A DNA stretch of 64,000 nucleotides, from positions 744,001 to 808,000 of the forward strand of contig CAVTPD010000001.1 of NCBI GenBank assembly GCA_963736575.1. Reading direction: 5' to 3'. A program made the translations under genes and the position numbers. The notes under the pieces are model-generated. The model was not told the DNA's origin. It worked only from the letters and a program-made list of their open reading frames with translations, and searched no databases. The stretch is from CAVTPD01 sp963736575. Its GTDB lineage: Bacteria; Bacteroidota; Bacteroidia; Cytophagales; JAAEPT01. Positions 35,318 through 43,728 of this stretch are shown here, in pieces (position 1 is the first letter of the stretch; every line of letters begins with the position of its first letter).

Positions 35318-35887
35318 TTAAGATTTTCTCCTTGCTCTAATTCTACTCAAACTTTCGGGGCTAATACCTAAAAGATTAGCCAAGTAGCGTTGTGGTACTT
35401 CCTGAAAAAGATCTGGTCTATTTTTAAGTAGTTTTTCAACTCGTTCTTCGGGTTTGTCAGACGCCAGCGACATTGCTATGTCTATGGTACGTTGTGCTAC
35501 TTGCTCTGCCATTATTCGCCCCAAGGATTCTATGTTTCTATTTTCTATATAGAGGTTTAATAAGTCATTTTTTTTAATCACAAATAGCTCAGCGTCTTTG
35601 ATTTGAAAATTGTAGTTGGAAGGGATGTTTTGAGTAAGACTTTTGAAGTCTGTAATAAAGTTATTCTGAAGTGTGATGTCGCAAGTAATTTCATTGCCGT
35701 CTTTATTGTGGTAATGTCTAATTACACCGGAAATCAAAAAAGCTACAAAGTCACAAGTTCTTCCTTCTTCTAGCAGATAAGTTTTACGTTTTAATTTTAG
35801 TGGTTTAAAGTTTGCCGTAACAGCTACTTTGTCCAACTCTGTAAGTTGAATGAATTTTAAGCAGTAATTTAATAAATTGTCCGTCAT
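35318..35887 (-). CDS. Crp/Fnr-family transcription regulator 3
   Basis: This 189-residue Crp/Fnr-like regulator has a cupin-type sensor (about 20-115) and a helix-turn-helix near 166-185 (VPQRYLANLLGISPESLSRIRARR). It is clearly related to regulators 1 and 2 but not a recent copy. It heads the outer-membrane protein gene at 34621. The 180 bp upstream (35888-36067) shows nothing recognisable. Confidence 0.87.
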   Translation of the reverse strand: MTDNLLNYCLKFIQLTELDKVAVTANFKPLKLKRKTYLLEEGRTCDFVAFLISGVIRHYHNKDGNEITCDITLQNNFITDFKSLTQNIPSNYNFQIKDAELFVIKKNDLLNLYIENRNIESLGRIMAEQVAQRTIDIAMSLASDKPEERVEKLLKNRPDLFQEVPQRYLANLLGISPESLSRIRARRKS

Positions 35888-36067
35888 TCGTTGTGTCCAG
35901 GTCTTAACTTTAATTAGGTTAGTAAGTAACTTCAGTTTGTCTATAAACCTAGTAATACTTTAGCTGTTAGGTGGAAATTAAAAACAAAAATAGGGAAACA
36001 ATAATCTACCAAAAAGTATGATTTATAGTTTGTTAAGTGTCTTACATGGTTAAAATAAATACTAAAC

Positions 36068-36553
36068 TTACAACTTCAAACTCTGTATTTTGTTTCGGCT
36101 GGTGAACTGAAGACTTTTACGCTCCCCCGAAGAAACCACATGCAACACATTACTTTGCTTATCAAACGCATCCATTAATACCGAATAATTCACTTCTAAC
36201 AGAGAAACATTTTCTACTGAAAAAGGCGTGAACTTCACTTGCAAGGTATTTAGCTCTTCGTTCAGACTAAAGCTTTGAACACTAACGCCAACCGCATTAC
36301 CATTTAAACGCACCTGAAAATTACGGTGTAAATAATCGCTAATAATTTTCATGGAAAGTTTATCGCTGTCGTTGGCAATCACCTGATTTCTATAAGTAGT
36401 AATTAAATGCTCGCTAAAATCGTCCCAGAATAAATTTAGGTTTACGCTGGCTATTTCATTATCGATTTCCATTTTGGCGGTAGACATTTTAATAGGATGT
36501 GCTATAGCCAAACTTGCGAAAAAAAGAACAATTACAGACAGCGTCTTTTTCAT
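36068..36553 (-). CDS. DUF6702-like secreted protein
   Basis: I chose ATG 36553 (MKKTLSVIVLFFASLAIAHP) because it opens a signal peptide; this gives 161 residues. The mature start HPIKMSTAKMEID matches small Bacteroidota proteins (DUF6702) found beside HupE/UreJ genes. A likely Ig-like or jelly-roll beta fold follows. The N-terminal His and internal His could bind metal, which is speculative. It lies 25 bp downstream of the HupE-like gene. Confidence 0.7.
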   Translation of the reverse strand: MKKTLSVIVLFFASLAIAHPIKMSTAKMEIDNEIASVNLNLFWDDFSEHLITTYRNQVIANDSDKLSMKIISDYLHRNFQVRLNGNAVGVSVQSFSLNEELNTLQVKFTPFSVENVSLLEVNYSVLMDAFDKQSNVLHVVSSGERKSLQFTSRNKIQSLKL

Positions 36554-36578
36554 AATTAGTAGGTTGGGTTCCAAAGAA

Positions 36579-37142
36579 TTAAGCAAGCATCCAGAACAGA
36601 GAAATACCTATTCCTAGAATACTAACGCCTTTTTGCCAATACGTGTATATGCCACCCAATTTTAAATACAGAATGCTAAGGCCAATAAATACGGCTACAA
36701 TTACCAATTGCCCCAATTCAATACCTATGTTAAAAGCCAATAGCGGCAGAATGATGTTTTCGGAAATCCCCATCATCATAGCCGAGAAGAAATTAGAAAA
36801 ACCCATACCGTGTATTAAACCAAAACCCAAGGCAATGACATAATTTCCCCAAAGGTTTTTAGGGTCTTGTTTAGTAAGCAGATTAGTAATACCTGTTAAA
36901 AAAATAGTAAACGGAATTAAGAACTCAACCGTTTGGGCATCTAAAATCCTAAATCCCAAACTGGTTAAAATTAATGAAATAGAATGACCAATGGTAAACG
37001 AAGTGAGTAAGATCGCTACCGTTTTCCAGTCTTTAATGCTGTATTTGGTACAAAGTAAGGTGACAAAAAGCATGTGGTCTGCGCCAGCTACATCTAGAAT
37101 ATGAAAGACACCTTGTTGTAGATAAAATAAGAATTCGCTCAT
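36579..37142 (-). CDS. HupE/UreJ-family membrane protein
   Basis: This 187-residue polytopic protein has about six helices and the family features FHILDVAGADHMLFV (near 13-27), TIGHSISL (near 51) and GFGLIHGMGFSNFF (near 107-120), with conserved His and Asp inside the membrane. HupE/UreJ proteins are linked to nickel (or cobalt) handling, but in Bacteroidota the metal is unproven. It is divergent from the secreted protein at 37177 and upstream of the DUF6702 gene. Confidence 0.87.
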   Translation of the reverse strand: MSEFLFYLQQGVFHILDVAGADHMLFVTLLCTKYSIKDWKTVAILLTSFTIGHSISLILTSLGFRILDAQTVEFLIPFTIFLTGITNLLTKQDPKNLWGNYVIALGFGLIHGMGFSNFFSAMMMGISENIILPLLAFNIGIELGQLVIVAVFIGLSILYLKLGGIYTYWQKGVSILGIGISLFWMLA

Positions 37143-37176
37143 TTTAGATTAATGCGTTACTTTTATAAACATCCGG

Positions 37177-38151
37177 TTGTATATGAAAGTAATGAATTCA
37201 GGCATAAAAAATTTTATAGCTATACTTTGTTTAGTCTATGCTGCACAGGCACACAGTCACCAAGGGAAGTTTGTTTCTTTTAAAGGAAAACTAAAATCCG
37301 ATTCTGTATTTATAGAACTTATTGGCCACGAAGGGTTCTGGAACATGAGTTATTTCTATACCAAGAACCTAAAAGAATACCATTTAAGCGGTTATTATGA
37401 TTCTACCCATTCGGCTTTTGTGTTTTCTTCTGAACAAGATTCCGTGCTCATCTTCTCTAAAAAAGACGAATGGAAGTTTAAATGGTGGCAAGAAGGCAAG
37501 AAAATGAAAAACAATTTTGATTCTGTAATCGCCGTTATAAACGACAACAGTACCTATTTACAAAACCGGATTGCCCGATTTCAATTTAAAGTAGTGTCAG
37601 AAAACGACAGTGTACAGTGGTTACAAGAACAGCTTACGGCACTTACTTTTTTCAGGTTGAAAAACAATGCCGATTCTATAAACCTGAAATTGGCAAGCAT
37701 GCATCAAAATATGTCTCTGAAAGCCCTTAGCTGTACCGTAGAAGAACAAAGTTTTCATTTAGAAAGCACCTTGTTTAAAGTAAATGATCTTTATTTAAGT
37801 TTTACTACTAAAATTAGTGGGGCATGTATACAAGAAGAAGCTTATTTCAATTTTTCGGTAGAAACAGCAGAGGTATTGCATGCGGAAGACTTATTTTATT
37901 TTAAAGAAGGGGTGGCGCCATTGTATCAAAGCCAAGAATGGTTTACGTACCGGTATAAAGTTTTTTCCAAGCAATTAATCCCGTATTTAAAGGTAGAAGA
38001 CACTTGTTTAAACGATGAAAGTTTGTGGCAATTTCCTACTTGGTATATGCAAGGTGATTCGGTGGTTTTTATGCCTTTTTCCGCCTTTGTTAAAGAAAAC
38101 TGTAGCTTAGATGTTCGGCGTTTTGTAAACCTTGCAAAATTGGTAGATTAA
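37177..38151 (+). CDS. Secreted hypothetical protein near HupE
   Basis: This 324-residue protein has an N-terminal signal (cleavage near AQAHSH, about residue 28) and no later membrane segment. It is aromatic- and charge-rich, with four or more Cys (SCTVEE, GACIQEE, DTCLND, ENCSLD) that may form disulfides. No family recognised. It is divergent by 34 bp from the HupE-like gene, so a shared function in metal or envelope biology is possible. Alternative starts are at codons 3 and 6. Confidence 0.7.
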   Translation: MYMKVMNSGIKNFIAILCLVYAAQAHSHQGKFVSFKGKLKSDSVFIELIGHEGFWNMSYFYTKNLKEYHLSGYYDSTHSAFVFSSEQDSVLIFSKKDEWKFKWWQEGKKMKNNFDSVIAVINDNSTYLQNRIARFQFKVVSENDSVQWLQEQLTALTFFRLKNNADSINLKLASMHQNMSLKALSCTVEEQSFHLESTLFKVNDLYLSFTTKISGACIQEEAYFNFSVETAEVLHAEDLFYFKEGVAPLYQSQEWFTYRYKVFSKQLIPYLKVEDTCLNDESLWQFPTWYMQGDSVVFMPFSAFVKENCSLDVRRFVNLAKLVD

Positions 38152-38247
38152 GTATTAGGTATTAGTAATGTGGAAAAGTTAACCACTCACTAAGCTTCTA
38201 TTAATTTTGACTTAAATTATTGGCGTAACTTTTGTAATAAGTATGTT

Positions 38248-38388
38248 ATGAAAAAGAGTGTTTTATTTATTGTTCTAATAGCGGCAATGGCAGTTTCCTG
38301 CTCTAGAAATCATGTTTGTCCGTCGTATGATAGTTCGGGGATAAAATCTGCTTCAGATGTAATGAAAAGCCATAAAGGGAAGAGATAG
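38248..38388 (+). CDS. Tiny lipoprotein (46 residues)
   Basis: ATG at 38248 opens MKKSVLFIVLIAAMAVSC, a clear lipoprotein signal with Cys 18 as lipidation site. A 28-residue lysine/serine-rich tail ends in HKGKR. A promoter-like TAACTTTTG lies at 38226-38234, with TTGAC about 18 bp upstream. Small lipoproteins of this type are common in Flavobacteriia. Function unknown. Confidence 0.65.
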   Translation: MKKSVLFIVLIAAMAVSCSRNHVCPSYDSSGIKSASDVMKSHKGKR

Positions 38389-38440
38389 GTTAATCTTCTT
38401 AAGTTTATGTGACTTTTTGTTTCTAAGATATACAAGTTAA

Positions 38441-38710
38441 CTAGGTCTTCTCTAATTCAATTTTTATAAGAACGGCTTCTTTTTCAGTAAGGTTAAAAAT
38501 ACCGCTAAAACTCATGTCACCTTTCTTTTTTAATTGTGTTTTAATGGGTAGCGCAGGGGCAATGTTAGGATTGTCAGATGCTTGGTTAATTCTTATGCAA
38601 ACTAGTTTGCTAACTTCTCCTTTTATTTCTTCTCCCCATTTAAGCTCTAAAAAATCCAACGTTTTCTGTATAGATTCTTTGGCATAATTAGACAAAACAA
38701 CATTTGCCAT
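38441..38710 (-). CDS. RelE/ParE-like toxin (probably degenerate)
   Basis: I chose ATG 38710 (MANVVLSNYAKESIQKTLDF), giving 89 residues. The N-terminal half fits Bacteroidota ParE/RelE toxins (FLELKWGEE, then a basic-His region expected). The C-terminal half does not show the usual RKLIIHKNVSLFYEI-type motif and is lysine/glutamate-rich, so the toxin may be decayed. The matching antitoxin-like frame lies upstream and is split by an IS982-family insertion. Confidence 0.55.
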   Translation of the reverse strand: MANVVLSNYAKESIQKTLDFLELKWGEEIKGEVSKLVCIRINQASDNPNIAPALPIKTQLKKKGDMSFSGIFNLTEKEAVLIKIELEKT

Positions 38711-38762
38711 AAAAAGTTGTTTCAAGAATTCCTTAACAGATTTATGCTCTGTTAGCCTAGTA

Positions 38763-39784
38763 ACCTGAATTCGATTAATAAGGTGAAAGATTTATAGGGG
38801 TAAAAAATTGATAAAACCAGTGCCCTTGAGTATATTTAAGTATCTGAAATTCAAATATATACAAGCTAAGCACATGGTTCTATCTAACAACAAAATTACA
38901 GAAATTTTCTATTTAGTCGATGAATTTTGCATTGAATTCGAGCAATCCTTAAAAAAACATACTTTAGGTAATGAACCTAAGAAAAAGCCTAAAATGAGCT
39001 GTAGCGAAGTGATTACCATTATGGTTTTATTCCATTCAGGTGGGTTTAAAAACATGAAAAATTTTTATCTCTATTATGTACAAAAACATCAAACAGATTT
39101 GTTTCCTAATACTGTTTCCTACAACAGGTTTGTAGAACTTATGCAAGGAGCTATGTTACCCATGACTATCTTTTTAAAAACCTGTTGTATGGGAGAAGGA
39201 ACGGGTATATCCTTCATTGATTCAACCCCCATACGAGTATGTAAAAACAAGCGTATTAAAAGAAATAAAGTATTTGAGGGTTTGGCTCAGGTTGGTAAAT
39301 CCACTATGGGTTATTTCTTTGGTTTTAAGCTACATATAGTTATAAATGATAAAGGTGAATTACTCAATTTTGTTATTACACCTGGTAATACGGATGATCG
39401 AGAACCATTAAAAAACAAATCTTTTATCAAGGCATTAAAAGGTAAACTTTATGCAGATAAAGGTTATATATCAAATCAATTAACACAGGTTTTATTTTTA
39501 AACGGGCTTCATTTAATTACAAGTATCCGCAACAATATGAAGAATGTTCTTATGGAACTTAAAGATAAAATTTTACTGAGGAAAAGATCTGTCATAGAAA
39601 CCGTGAATGACGAGCTTAAAAACATTTGCCAGATAGAACATTCCAGACATAGATCTTTTGAGAATTTTGTAACCAATCTTATTTCAGGGTTAATTGCTTA
39701 TTCATTTTTCCCTAAAAAGCCTGCTATCAAGTATCAAACCGTAGAATCTAACCAATTAGCCGTTTTTTAAAATCGAACTCAGGT
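38763..39784. mobile_element. IS982-family insertion sequence (1022 bp)
   Basis: The ends are imperfect inverted repeats (left ACCTGAATTCGATT, right reading inward ACCTGAGTTCGATT) and flank one transposase gene. A 5-bp direct repeat TAGTA lies at 38758-38762 and 39785-39789. Removing the element and one TAGTA joins an open minus-strand frame upstream of the ParE-like gene, which shows where the target was. Confidence 0.88.
38874..39770 (+). CDS. IS982-family transposase (DDE)
   Basis: I chose ATG 38874 (MVLSNNKITEIFYLVDEF); the frame is open from 38808. It has 298 residues. Family marks are SCSEVITIMVLFHSGGFKNMKNFY, the first catalytic Asp in SFIDSTPIRVC, GYFFGFKLHIVINDKGE, ITPGNTDDREPL with the second Asp in LYADKGYIS, and the Glu in KRSVIETVNDELKN. 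The DDE triad appears intact and the gene full length, so the element may be active. Confidence 0.9.
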   Translation: MVLSNNKITEIFYLVDEFCIEFEQSLKKHTLGNEPKKKPKMSCSEVITIMVLFHSGGFKNMKNFYLYYVQKHQTDLFPNTVSYNRFVELMQGAMLPMTIFLKTCCMGEGTGISFIDSTPIRVCKNKRIKRNKVFEGLAQVGKSTMGYFFGFKLHIVINDKGELLNFVITPGNTDDREPLKNKSFIKALKGKLYADKGYISNQLTQVLFLNGLHLITSIRNNMKNVLMELKDKILLRKRSVIETVNDELKNICQIEHSRHRSFENFVTNLISGLIAYSFFPKKPAIKYQTVESNQLAVF

Positions 39785-39789
39785 TAGTA

Positions 39790-39960
39790 GATTTATTCGA
39801 TAATTCTAAAGGCTTGCTTATGCTGTCTGGAACTTCAGAAATAGAAGCTTGAATTAATTCTTCCATTCTTATTAACAATGATTGATTATCAATAGATGTA
39901 ATGAGATTAATTAGCTCAATTTTTCTTTGTTCTACAGTAATGATGTAAGGATTTTGAAAA
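39790..39960 (-). pseudogene. Antitoxin-like frame interrupted by the IS
   Basis: On the minus strand an open frame (NPYIITVEQRKIELINLI near its start, RMEELIQASISEVPDS later) runs into the IS. It continues across it as STRLTEHKSVKEFLKQ in phase with the ParE-like ORF if one TAGTA copy is removed. This fits an antitoxin upstream of a ParE toxin. The start region is also frame-shifted or eroded. Confidence 0.5.
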
Positions 39961-40082
39961 GCATTTGAAATAACCTTCAGGTATAATTTCCTTTACCTAA
40001 ATCGCTATTCTCGCCCAACTTCAATGCAATGAGGTCGATTGGGTATTTTAAAAAGTTTTTGAACAATCATGGTGTAGCACTA

Positions 40083-40118
40083 TAGAGTACTAAAAAGTCA
40101 ACCCTTTTTAGTACTCTA
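40083..40118. repeat. Perfect 15-bp stem hairpin
   Basis: TAGAGTACTAAAAAG and its exact reverse complement are separated by TCAACC. The stem is longer than typical terminators here and lacks a T tail. It lies in the gene-free stretch 39961-40274, next to REP-like relics (near 40205). Possibly a REP or IS200-type end. Confidence 0.6.
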
Positions 40119-40274
40119 CAAGCCACCGTTGGTTTAATAACTAGAGTTGTATCGGGTTACAAACCTGCCAGTGGAAGACAGGTTCTATGATTATACTTTG
40201 GGATTAAATATTCCGAAGAGCTGCTTGAATTAGCAGGATTGACTTTACTTCTATACGTATTATTTTGAACTTGG

Positions 40275-40799
40275 TTACTTTAACAAAGCCTGCTTAAGTT
40301 CCGGGTCTTTAGCGTTAGCTGATTTAGGAAAAATCACTTTTCCGGTAGTGTCTAACACCATAAAGCGAGGGATCCAGTCAAGTTCGATGTAATTAGTCAA
40401 CTCATTTTTTTGAACCTCATGAAACCAATAATGCTCACCATCAATTTCGAGTTCTTCAATGGCTGTTTTCCAAGTATCAAAATCTTTATCGGTGGATAAA
40501 AACACAAATGCCACCTCTTCATTTTTCATTTTCTTTTGAAGTTTTTTGATCTTGGGTAGGGCAGCGCGAGAATCTGGACACCATGAAGCCCAAAAGATCA
40601 ACAGTACTTTTTTCTCCTCATATTTTTTAAGGATATCAGAGAAAATTAGTTTGTTGTTGGAGGTGGTCGTTAATTCCACACTTATGGCACTATCGGGGAA
40701 ATGTTGTTGCGATAAATACCCAGGTGCTGGGGCATCCTGACTAAAGCATACATGAGAAAAATAGATTAAATAGGCTAGTAGAGGGTATTTTAATAACAT
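40275..40799 (-). CDS. TlpA/redoxin-like protein lacking the second active-site Cys
   Basis: I chose ATG 40799 (MLLKYPLLAYLIYFSHVCFSQ) as a signal peptide start; a longer start at 40826 exists. It has 174 residues. The thioredoxin fold is clear: VLLIFWASWCPDSRAALPKI, VAFVFLSTDKD and the cis-Pro region WIPRFMVLD. The active site reads WCPDS instead of WCPxC, so only one Cys remains. It cannot act as a normal disulfide oxidoreductase; a peroxiredoxin-like or monothiol role is possible. A strong palindrome lies upstream. Confidence 0.82.
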   Translation of the reverse strand: MLLKYPLLAYLIYFSHVCFSQDAPAPGYLSQQHFPDSAISVELTTTSNNKLIFSDILKKYEEKKVLLIFWASWCPDSRAALPKIKKLQKKMKNEEVAFVFLSTDKDFDTWKTAIEELEIDGEHYWFHEVQKNELTNYIELDWIPRFMVLDTTGKVIFPKSANAKDPELKQALLK

Positions 40800-40832
40800 A
40801 GGACTACATTTTTGAGTGAATACCATTTTGAA

Positions 40833-40851
40833 TTACACTACTGTAGTGTAA
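40833..40851. promoter_or_regulatory. Operator-like palindrome upstream of the redoxin gene
   Basis: TTACACTAC-T-GTAGTGTAA is a perfect 9-bp inverted repeat with a one-base centre, 34 bp before the chosen start. It resembles dyads bound by BlaI/MecI-type or TetR-type repressors, but no such regulator gene is nearby. The remaining gap 40852-41184 holds a REP-like relic near 41115 and no supported gene. Confidence 0.5.
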
Positions 40852-41184
40852 AAATTAAGCCGTTCTGTTGTATGCAGCTTGAAATTGTTGATGGGGGAGG
40901 TTTTTTTACTTATTATATTGGAAGCGTTCTTTTCGTTTTCAATTGCGCGATAAAATTGATGATTTCGGCCATCCTTGTTTTGGTATTTTAAACCAGTACC
41001 ATTAGGTCTAGCAACTACCGTCATTACCTCCTGATACCTATCGGGATGATTGGGTAATTTATACCAGCCACCGCTGGTTTTGTGTTTTTATTCGAATTGA
41101 AAAATTTTATGATAAGGCTTCGGAATTTCAAATCCTGTACAGAGGATGAATGGGGATAGAAATCGATAGGAGTTATTTTTTCTA

Positions 41185-41727
41185 TTATTCATTTAACAGT
41201 TTGCCTTTCTCCGTTTCATACTCTTCCTGTGTAATGGCACCGTCATCCAATAATTTTTTTAGCTGTTCAATTTTATCGTATTTATCTTTATCCGTGGTTG
41301 GCTTCTCAATAGTATGTTTTTTGGGTCTACCGTTTGTTTCTTGTAAGTTACATAGACACATCAAAGCATTATTGGCTTTTTCGACGACATCATGATTTTT
41401 AGAATAAATTACATTCATTTCACCATTGAATTCTCTTATCTGTATCCAATATTTTTTATATAAATACAGGAAACTAGGCTTGGTCTGAACGCGTACAAAT
41501 TTAATGTCTTCGTAATCATAAGAATGTCTTTTATAACTAACTCCCTTATCCGTAACCACTAAGTCTTTTGGCAACATTTCTGAAAAATATGCTTCTTCAA
41601 TCATACTAATTTTTTGATCGGTTGTAGTTTCTTCACAAGGAGTCTTTTTTTGAATGGGGTAAGTAGAAAAACAACCAGTGAAGAATAAACATGTAGAAAA
41701 GAAAAGCGAAAATTTTAATAAATTCAT
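41185..41727 (-). CDS. Lipoprotein with C-terminal SHOCT domain
   Basis: This 180-residue protein has a lipoprotein signal (LFFTGC, Cys about 19), a beta-rich middle (about 60-125) and a C-terminal SHOCT motif (KYDKIEQLKKLLDDGAITQE and following, about 150-178). SHOCT is a short domain often found at protein ends and linked to oligomerisation. Function unknown. It stands alone, with 157 bp of featureless DNA upstream (41728-41884). Confidence 0.78.
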   Translation of the reverse strand: MNLLKFSLFFSTCLFFTGCFSTYPIQKKTPCEETTTDQKISMIEEAYFSEMLPKDLVVTDKGVSYKRHSYDYEDIKFVRVQTKPSFLYLYKKYWIQIREFNGEMNVIYSKNHDVVEKANNALMCLCNLQETNGRPKKHTIEKPTTDKDKYDKIEQLKKLLDDGAITQEEYETEKGKLLNE

Positions 41728-41884
41728 TATCTAGTTAATTAAGGTCTGTAGACCGCTCTGATTAAATAATTAGTGTTTTTAAAGTAAAGTAAAAAGATTG
41801 TTACTACCAATTTATACATTATTTCTTAAACGTATAATTGGTAGTGATTTTTTGCTTGTTTCAAAGCTTGGGTTTTTAATTCGT

Positions 41885-43609
41885 TTAAGCTGTCTCTTCC
41901 TTCCTCCCAATAATCCCTTGCAACAAGTAACCAAAAACAATTACCAAACCGCAGCCTACTACATTGTACCATAAGTAGCCCATATTTAACCAGTTGGGAG
42001 CGGTACCGTTGGCATTTATAATATGGATGTAGATTACACAACCTTCCGCTAAAACAGAAGCGATAAAAACGGCATTTCCTTTAATATACTTAATGTAGAA
42101 AGCCACTAAGAAAATCCCCAGAATAGTACCGTAGAACAGAGAACCCAATAGGTTAACGGCTTGTATTAAGTTTTCAAACAAAGAAGCATAGGTAGCAAAG
42201 ATGATTGCTAAAATCCCCCAGCCCAGTGTAAACAACTTAGACGATAAGAAATAGTGGTTATCGCTCTTGTTGTCGCCAAAATAACGCTTGTACAAATCTA
42301 TAGTGGTGGTAGAACCCAAGGCGTTTAATTCCGAAGCGGTAGAGGACATAGCTGCCGAAAACATAACAGCGAACAATAAACCAATTAGGCCTTCGGGTAG
42401 GTAGTTGACTACGTAAGACATAAAAATGTAGTCTTTGTCGTTGGTTTCGGCATTCGGATTGTTTTTAGCAATGTAGCCTTTCACTTGGTCTCTAACAGAT
42501 TCCGATTGTGCTTCTAAGTTTTGCGCCTCCAACTGTAGTTGGGCTACATTTTCCGTATGGTTTTGTTTTTCTTCCAGCGCTAAGTTTTTTAAGGTAGCTT
42601 TCTTCTGTTCAAAAAGAACGGTGTATTCTTCTTCCAAGGCTTTTACTTGTGGCCCGTATTCAGAATTACGGACTTCTTCTAAAGGAATGCTATTAAAAAA
42701 AACGGGCGGTTGGTTAAACTGGTAAAACACAAATACCATAACGCCGATTAATAAAATCACGAATTGCATCGGGATTTTTAATAGGCCGTTCATGATTAAA
42801 CCCAAGCGGCTTTCTTTTATAGATTTCCCAGAAATATAACGTTGCACTTGCGATTGGTCCGTACCAAAATACGACATAAACAGAAACAGAGACGCCGTAA
42901 TCCCCGACCAGAAGTTGTAACGGTCGCTCAAGTCAAACTCAAAGTTCACTACGTTCAGTTTGCCCATTTTTCCGGCAACGTTCAACGCATCGGTAAATCC
43001 GATTTCTTTAGGAAGCATCTGAATTACAAGAATTCCGGCTAAGATCATTCCGCCCATCATCACGGCCATTTGCTGCTTTTGGGTTTGTGTAACAGCTTTT
43101 GTTCCGCCCGAAACGGTATAAATAATGACCAGCACCCCAATTAAGATGTTGGTCATGTTCAAATTCCAATTCAGTAAAGAAGAAAGAATAATGGCCGGCG
43201 CGTAAATAGTGATACCGGCGGCTAAACCCCGTTGTATCAAGAATAAAATAGCGGCCAGTGAACGCGTTTTAACATCAAATCGGTTTTCTAAAAACTCATA
43301 GGCGGTGTACACCTTCAGTTTGTAAAAAATAGGGATAAAGGTCACCGAAAGAATAATCATGGCAATAGGCAACCCAAAATAGAATTGGATAAAGCGCATA
43401 CCGTCTGTGTAAGCTTGCCCCGGCGTACTTAAGAACGTAATGGCGCTGGCTTGCGTAGCCATCACCGAAATACCGATGCCCCACCACGGTGTGTCACCAT
43501 CGCCTTTTAGGTAGCCTTCTAAATCTTTGGTGCTTCGGGTTTTCCAAACCCCGAAGGAAACTATGAAAATTAATGTTCCTAGTAGAATAAACCAATCTAA
43601 CCAACTCAT
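41885..43609 (-). CDS. Sodium/solute symporter (SSS family) with coiled-coil insert
   Basis: This 574-residue inner-membrane transporter has about 13 helices. N-terminal features are WWGIGISVMATQASAITFLS and PGQAYTDGMRFIQFY; a GTDQSQVQRYISGKS loop lies near 250 and GLLFAVMFSAAMSSTASELN near 410-429, as in SSS carriers. An unusual soluble, Glu/Gln/Lys-rich helical insert of about 80 residues (about 310-390) interrupts the membrane domain. It is the last gene of the PIG-L / 40-residue ORF / symporter operon, with a start overlapping the small ORF. A sugar or deacetylated glycan substrate is likely from context. Confidence 0.9.
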   Translation of the reverse strand: MSWLDWFILLGTLIFIVSFGVWKTRSTKDLEGYLKGDGDTPWWGIGISVMATQASAITFLSTPGQAYTDGMRFIQFYFGLPIAMIILSVTFIPIFYKLKVYTAYEFLENRFDVKTRSLAAILFLIQRGLAAGITIYAPAIILSSLLNWNLNMTNILIGVLVIIYTVSGGTKAVTQTQKQQMAVMMGGMILAGILVIQMLPKEIGFTDALNVAGKMGKLNVVNFEFDLSDRYNFWSGITASLFLFMSYFGTDQSQVQRYISGKSIKESRLGLIMNGLLKIPMQFVILLIGVMVFVFYQFNQPPVFFNSIPLEEVRNSEYGPQVKALEEEYTVLFEQKKATLKNLALEEKQNHTENVAQLQLEAQNLEAQSESVRDQVKGYIAKNNPNAETNDKDYIFMSYVVNYLPEGLIGLLFAVMFSAAMSSTASELNALGSTTTIDLYKRYFGDNKSDNHYFLSSKLFTLGWGILAIIFATYASLFENLIQAVNLLGSLFYGTILGIFLVAFYIKYIKGNAVFIASVLAEGCVIYIHIINANGTAPNWLNMGYLWYNVVGCGLVIVFGYLLQGIIGRKEETA

Positions 43610-43728
43610 GAAAAACTAACGGTAAACCAGTAAAACAATGCAATTAAAACCACCAAAGCGGCTACCAACGTTATGTACCAACCTTTCCAAGATTTGAATA
43701 AAGGCGGCTTTTCAGATTCTTCTTTCAT
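43606..43728 (-). CDS. 40-residue single-pass membrane protein
   Basis: This short ORF has an acidic, Pro-containing N-terminus (MKEESEKPPLFKSWKGW) followed by one hydrophobic helix rich in Ala/Val/Leu. Its ATG overlaps the stop of the PIG-L gene (TAATG), and its TGA overlaps the symporter start (ATGA). Perfect coupling on both sides argues that it is a real gene, perhaps a small subunit of the symporter, like the DUF485/YjcH-type partners of other SSS carriers. Confidence 0.75.
   Translation of the reverse strand: MKEESEKPPLFKSWKGWYITLVAALVVLIALFYWFTVSFS

Noticed and set aside
40140..40185. A fourth GGTTAC ECF promoter at 40155
   Set aside because: GGTTAC is present but no CG lies 16 bases downstream, and no gene follows on that strand.
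40833..41024. 63-codon minus ORF between redoxin and SHOCT genes
   Set aside because: Overlaps an operator-like palindrome and REP-like DNA; no family features.
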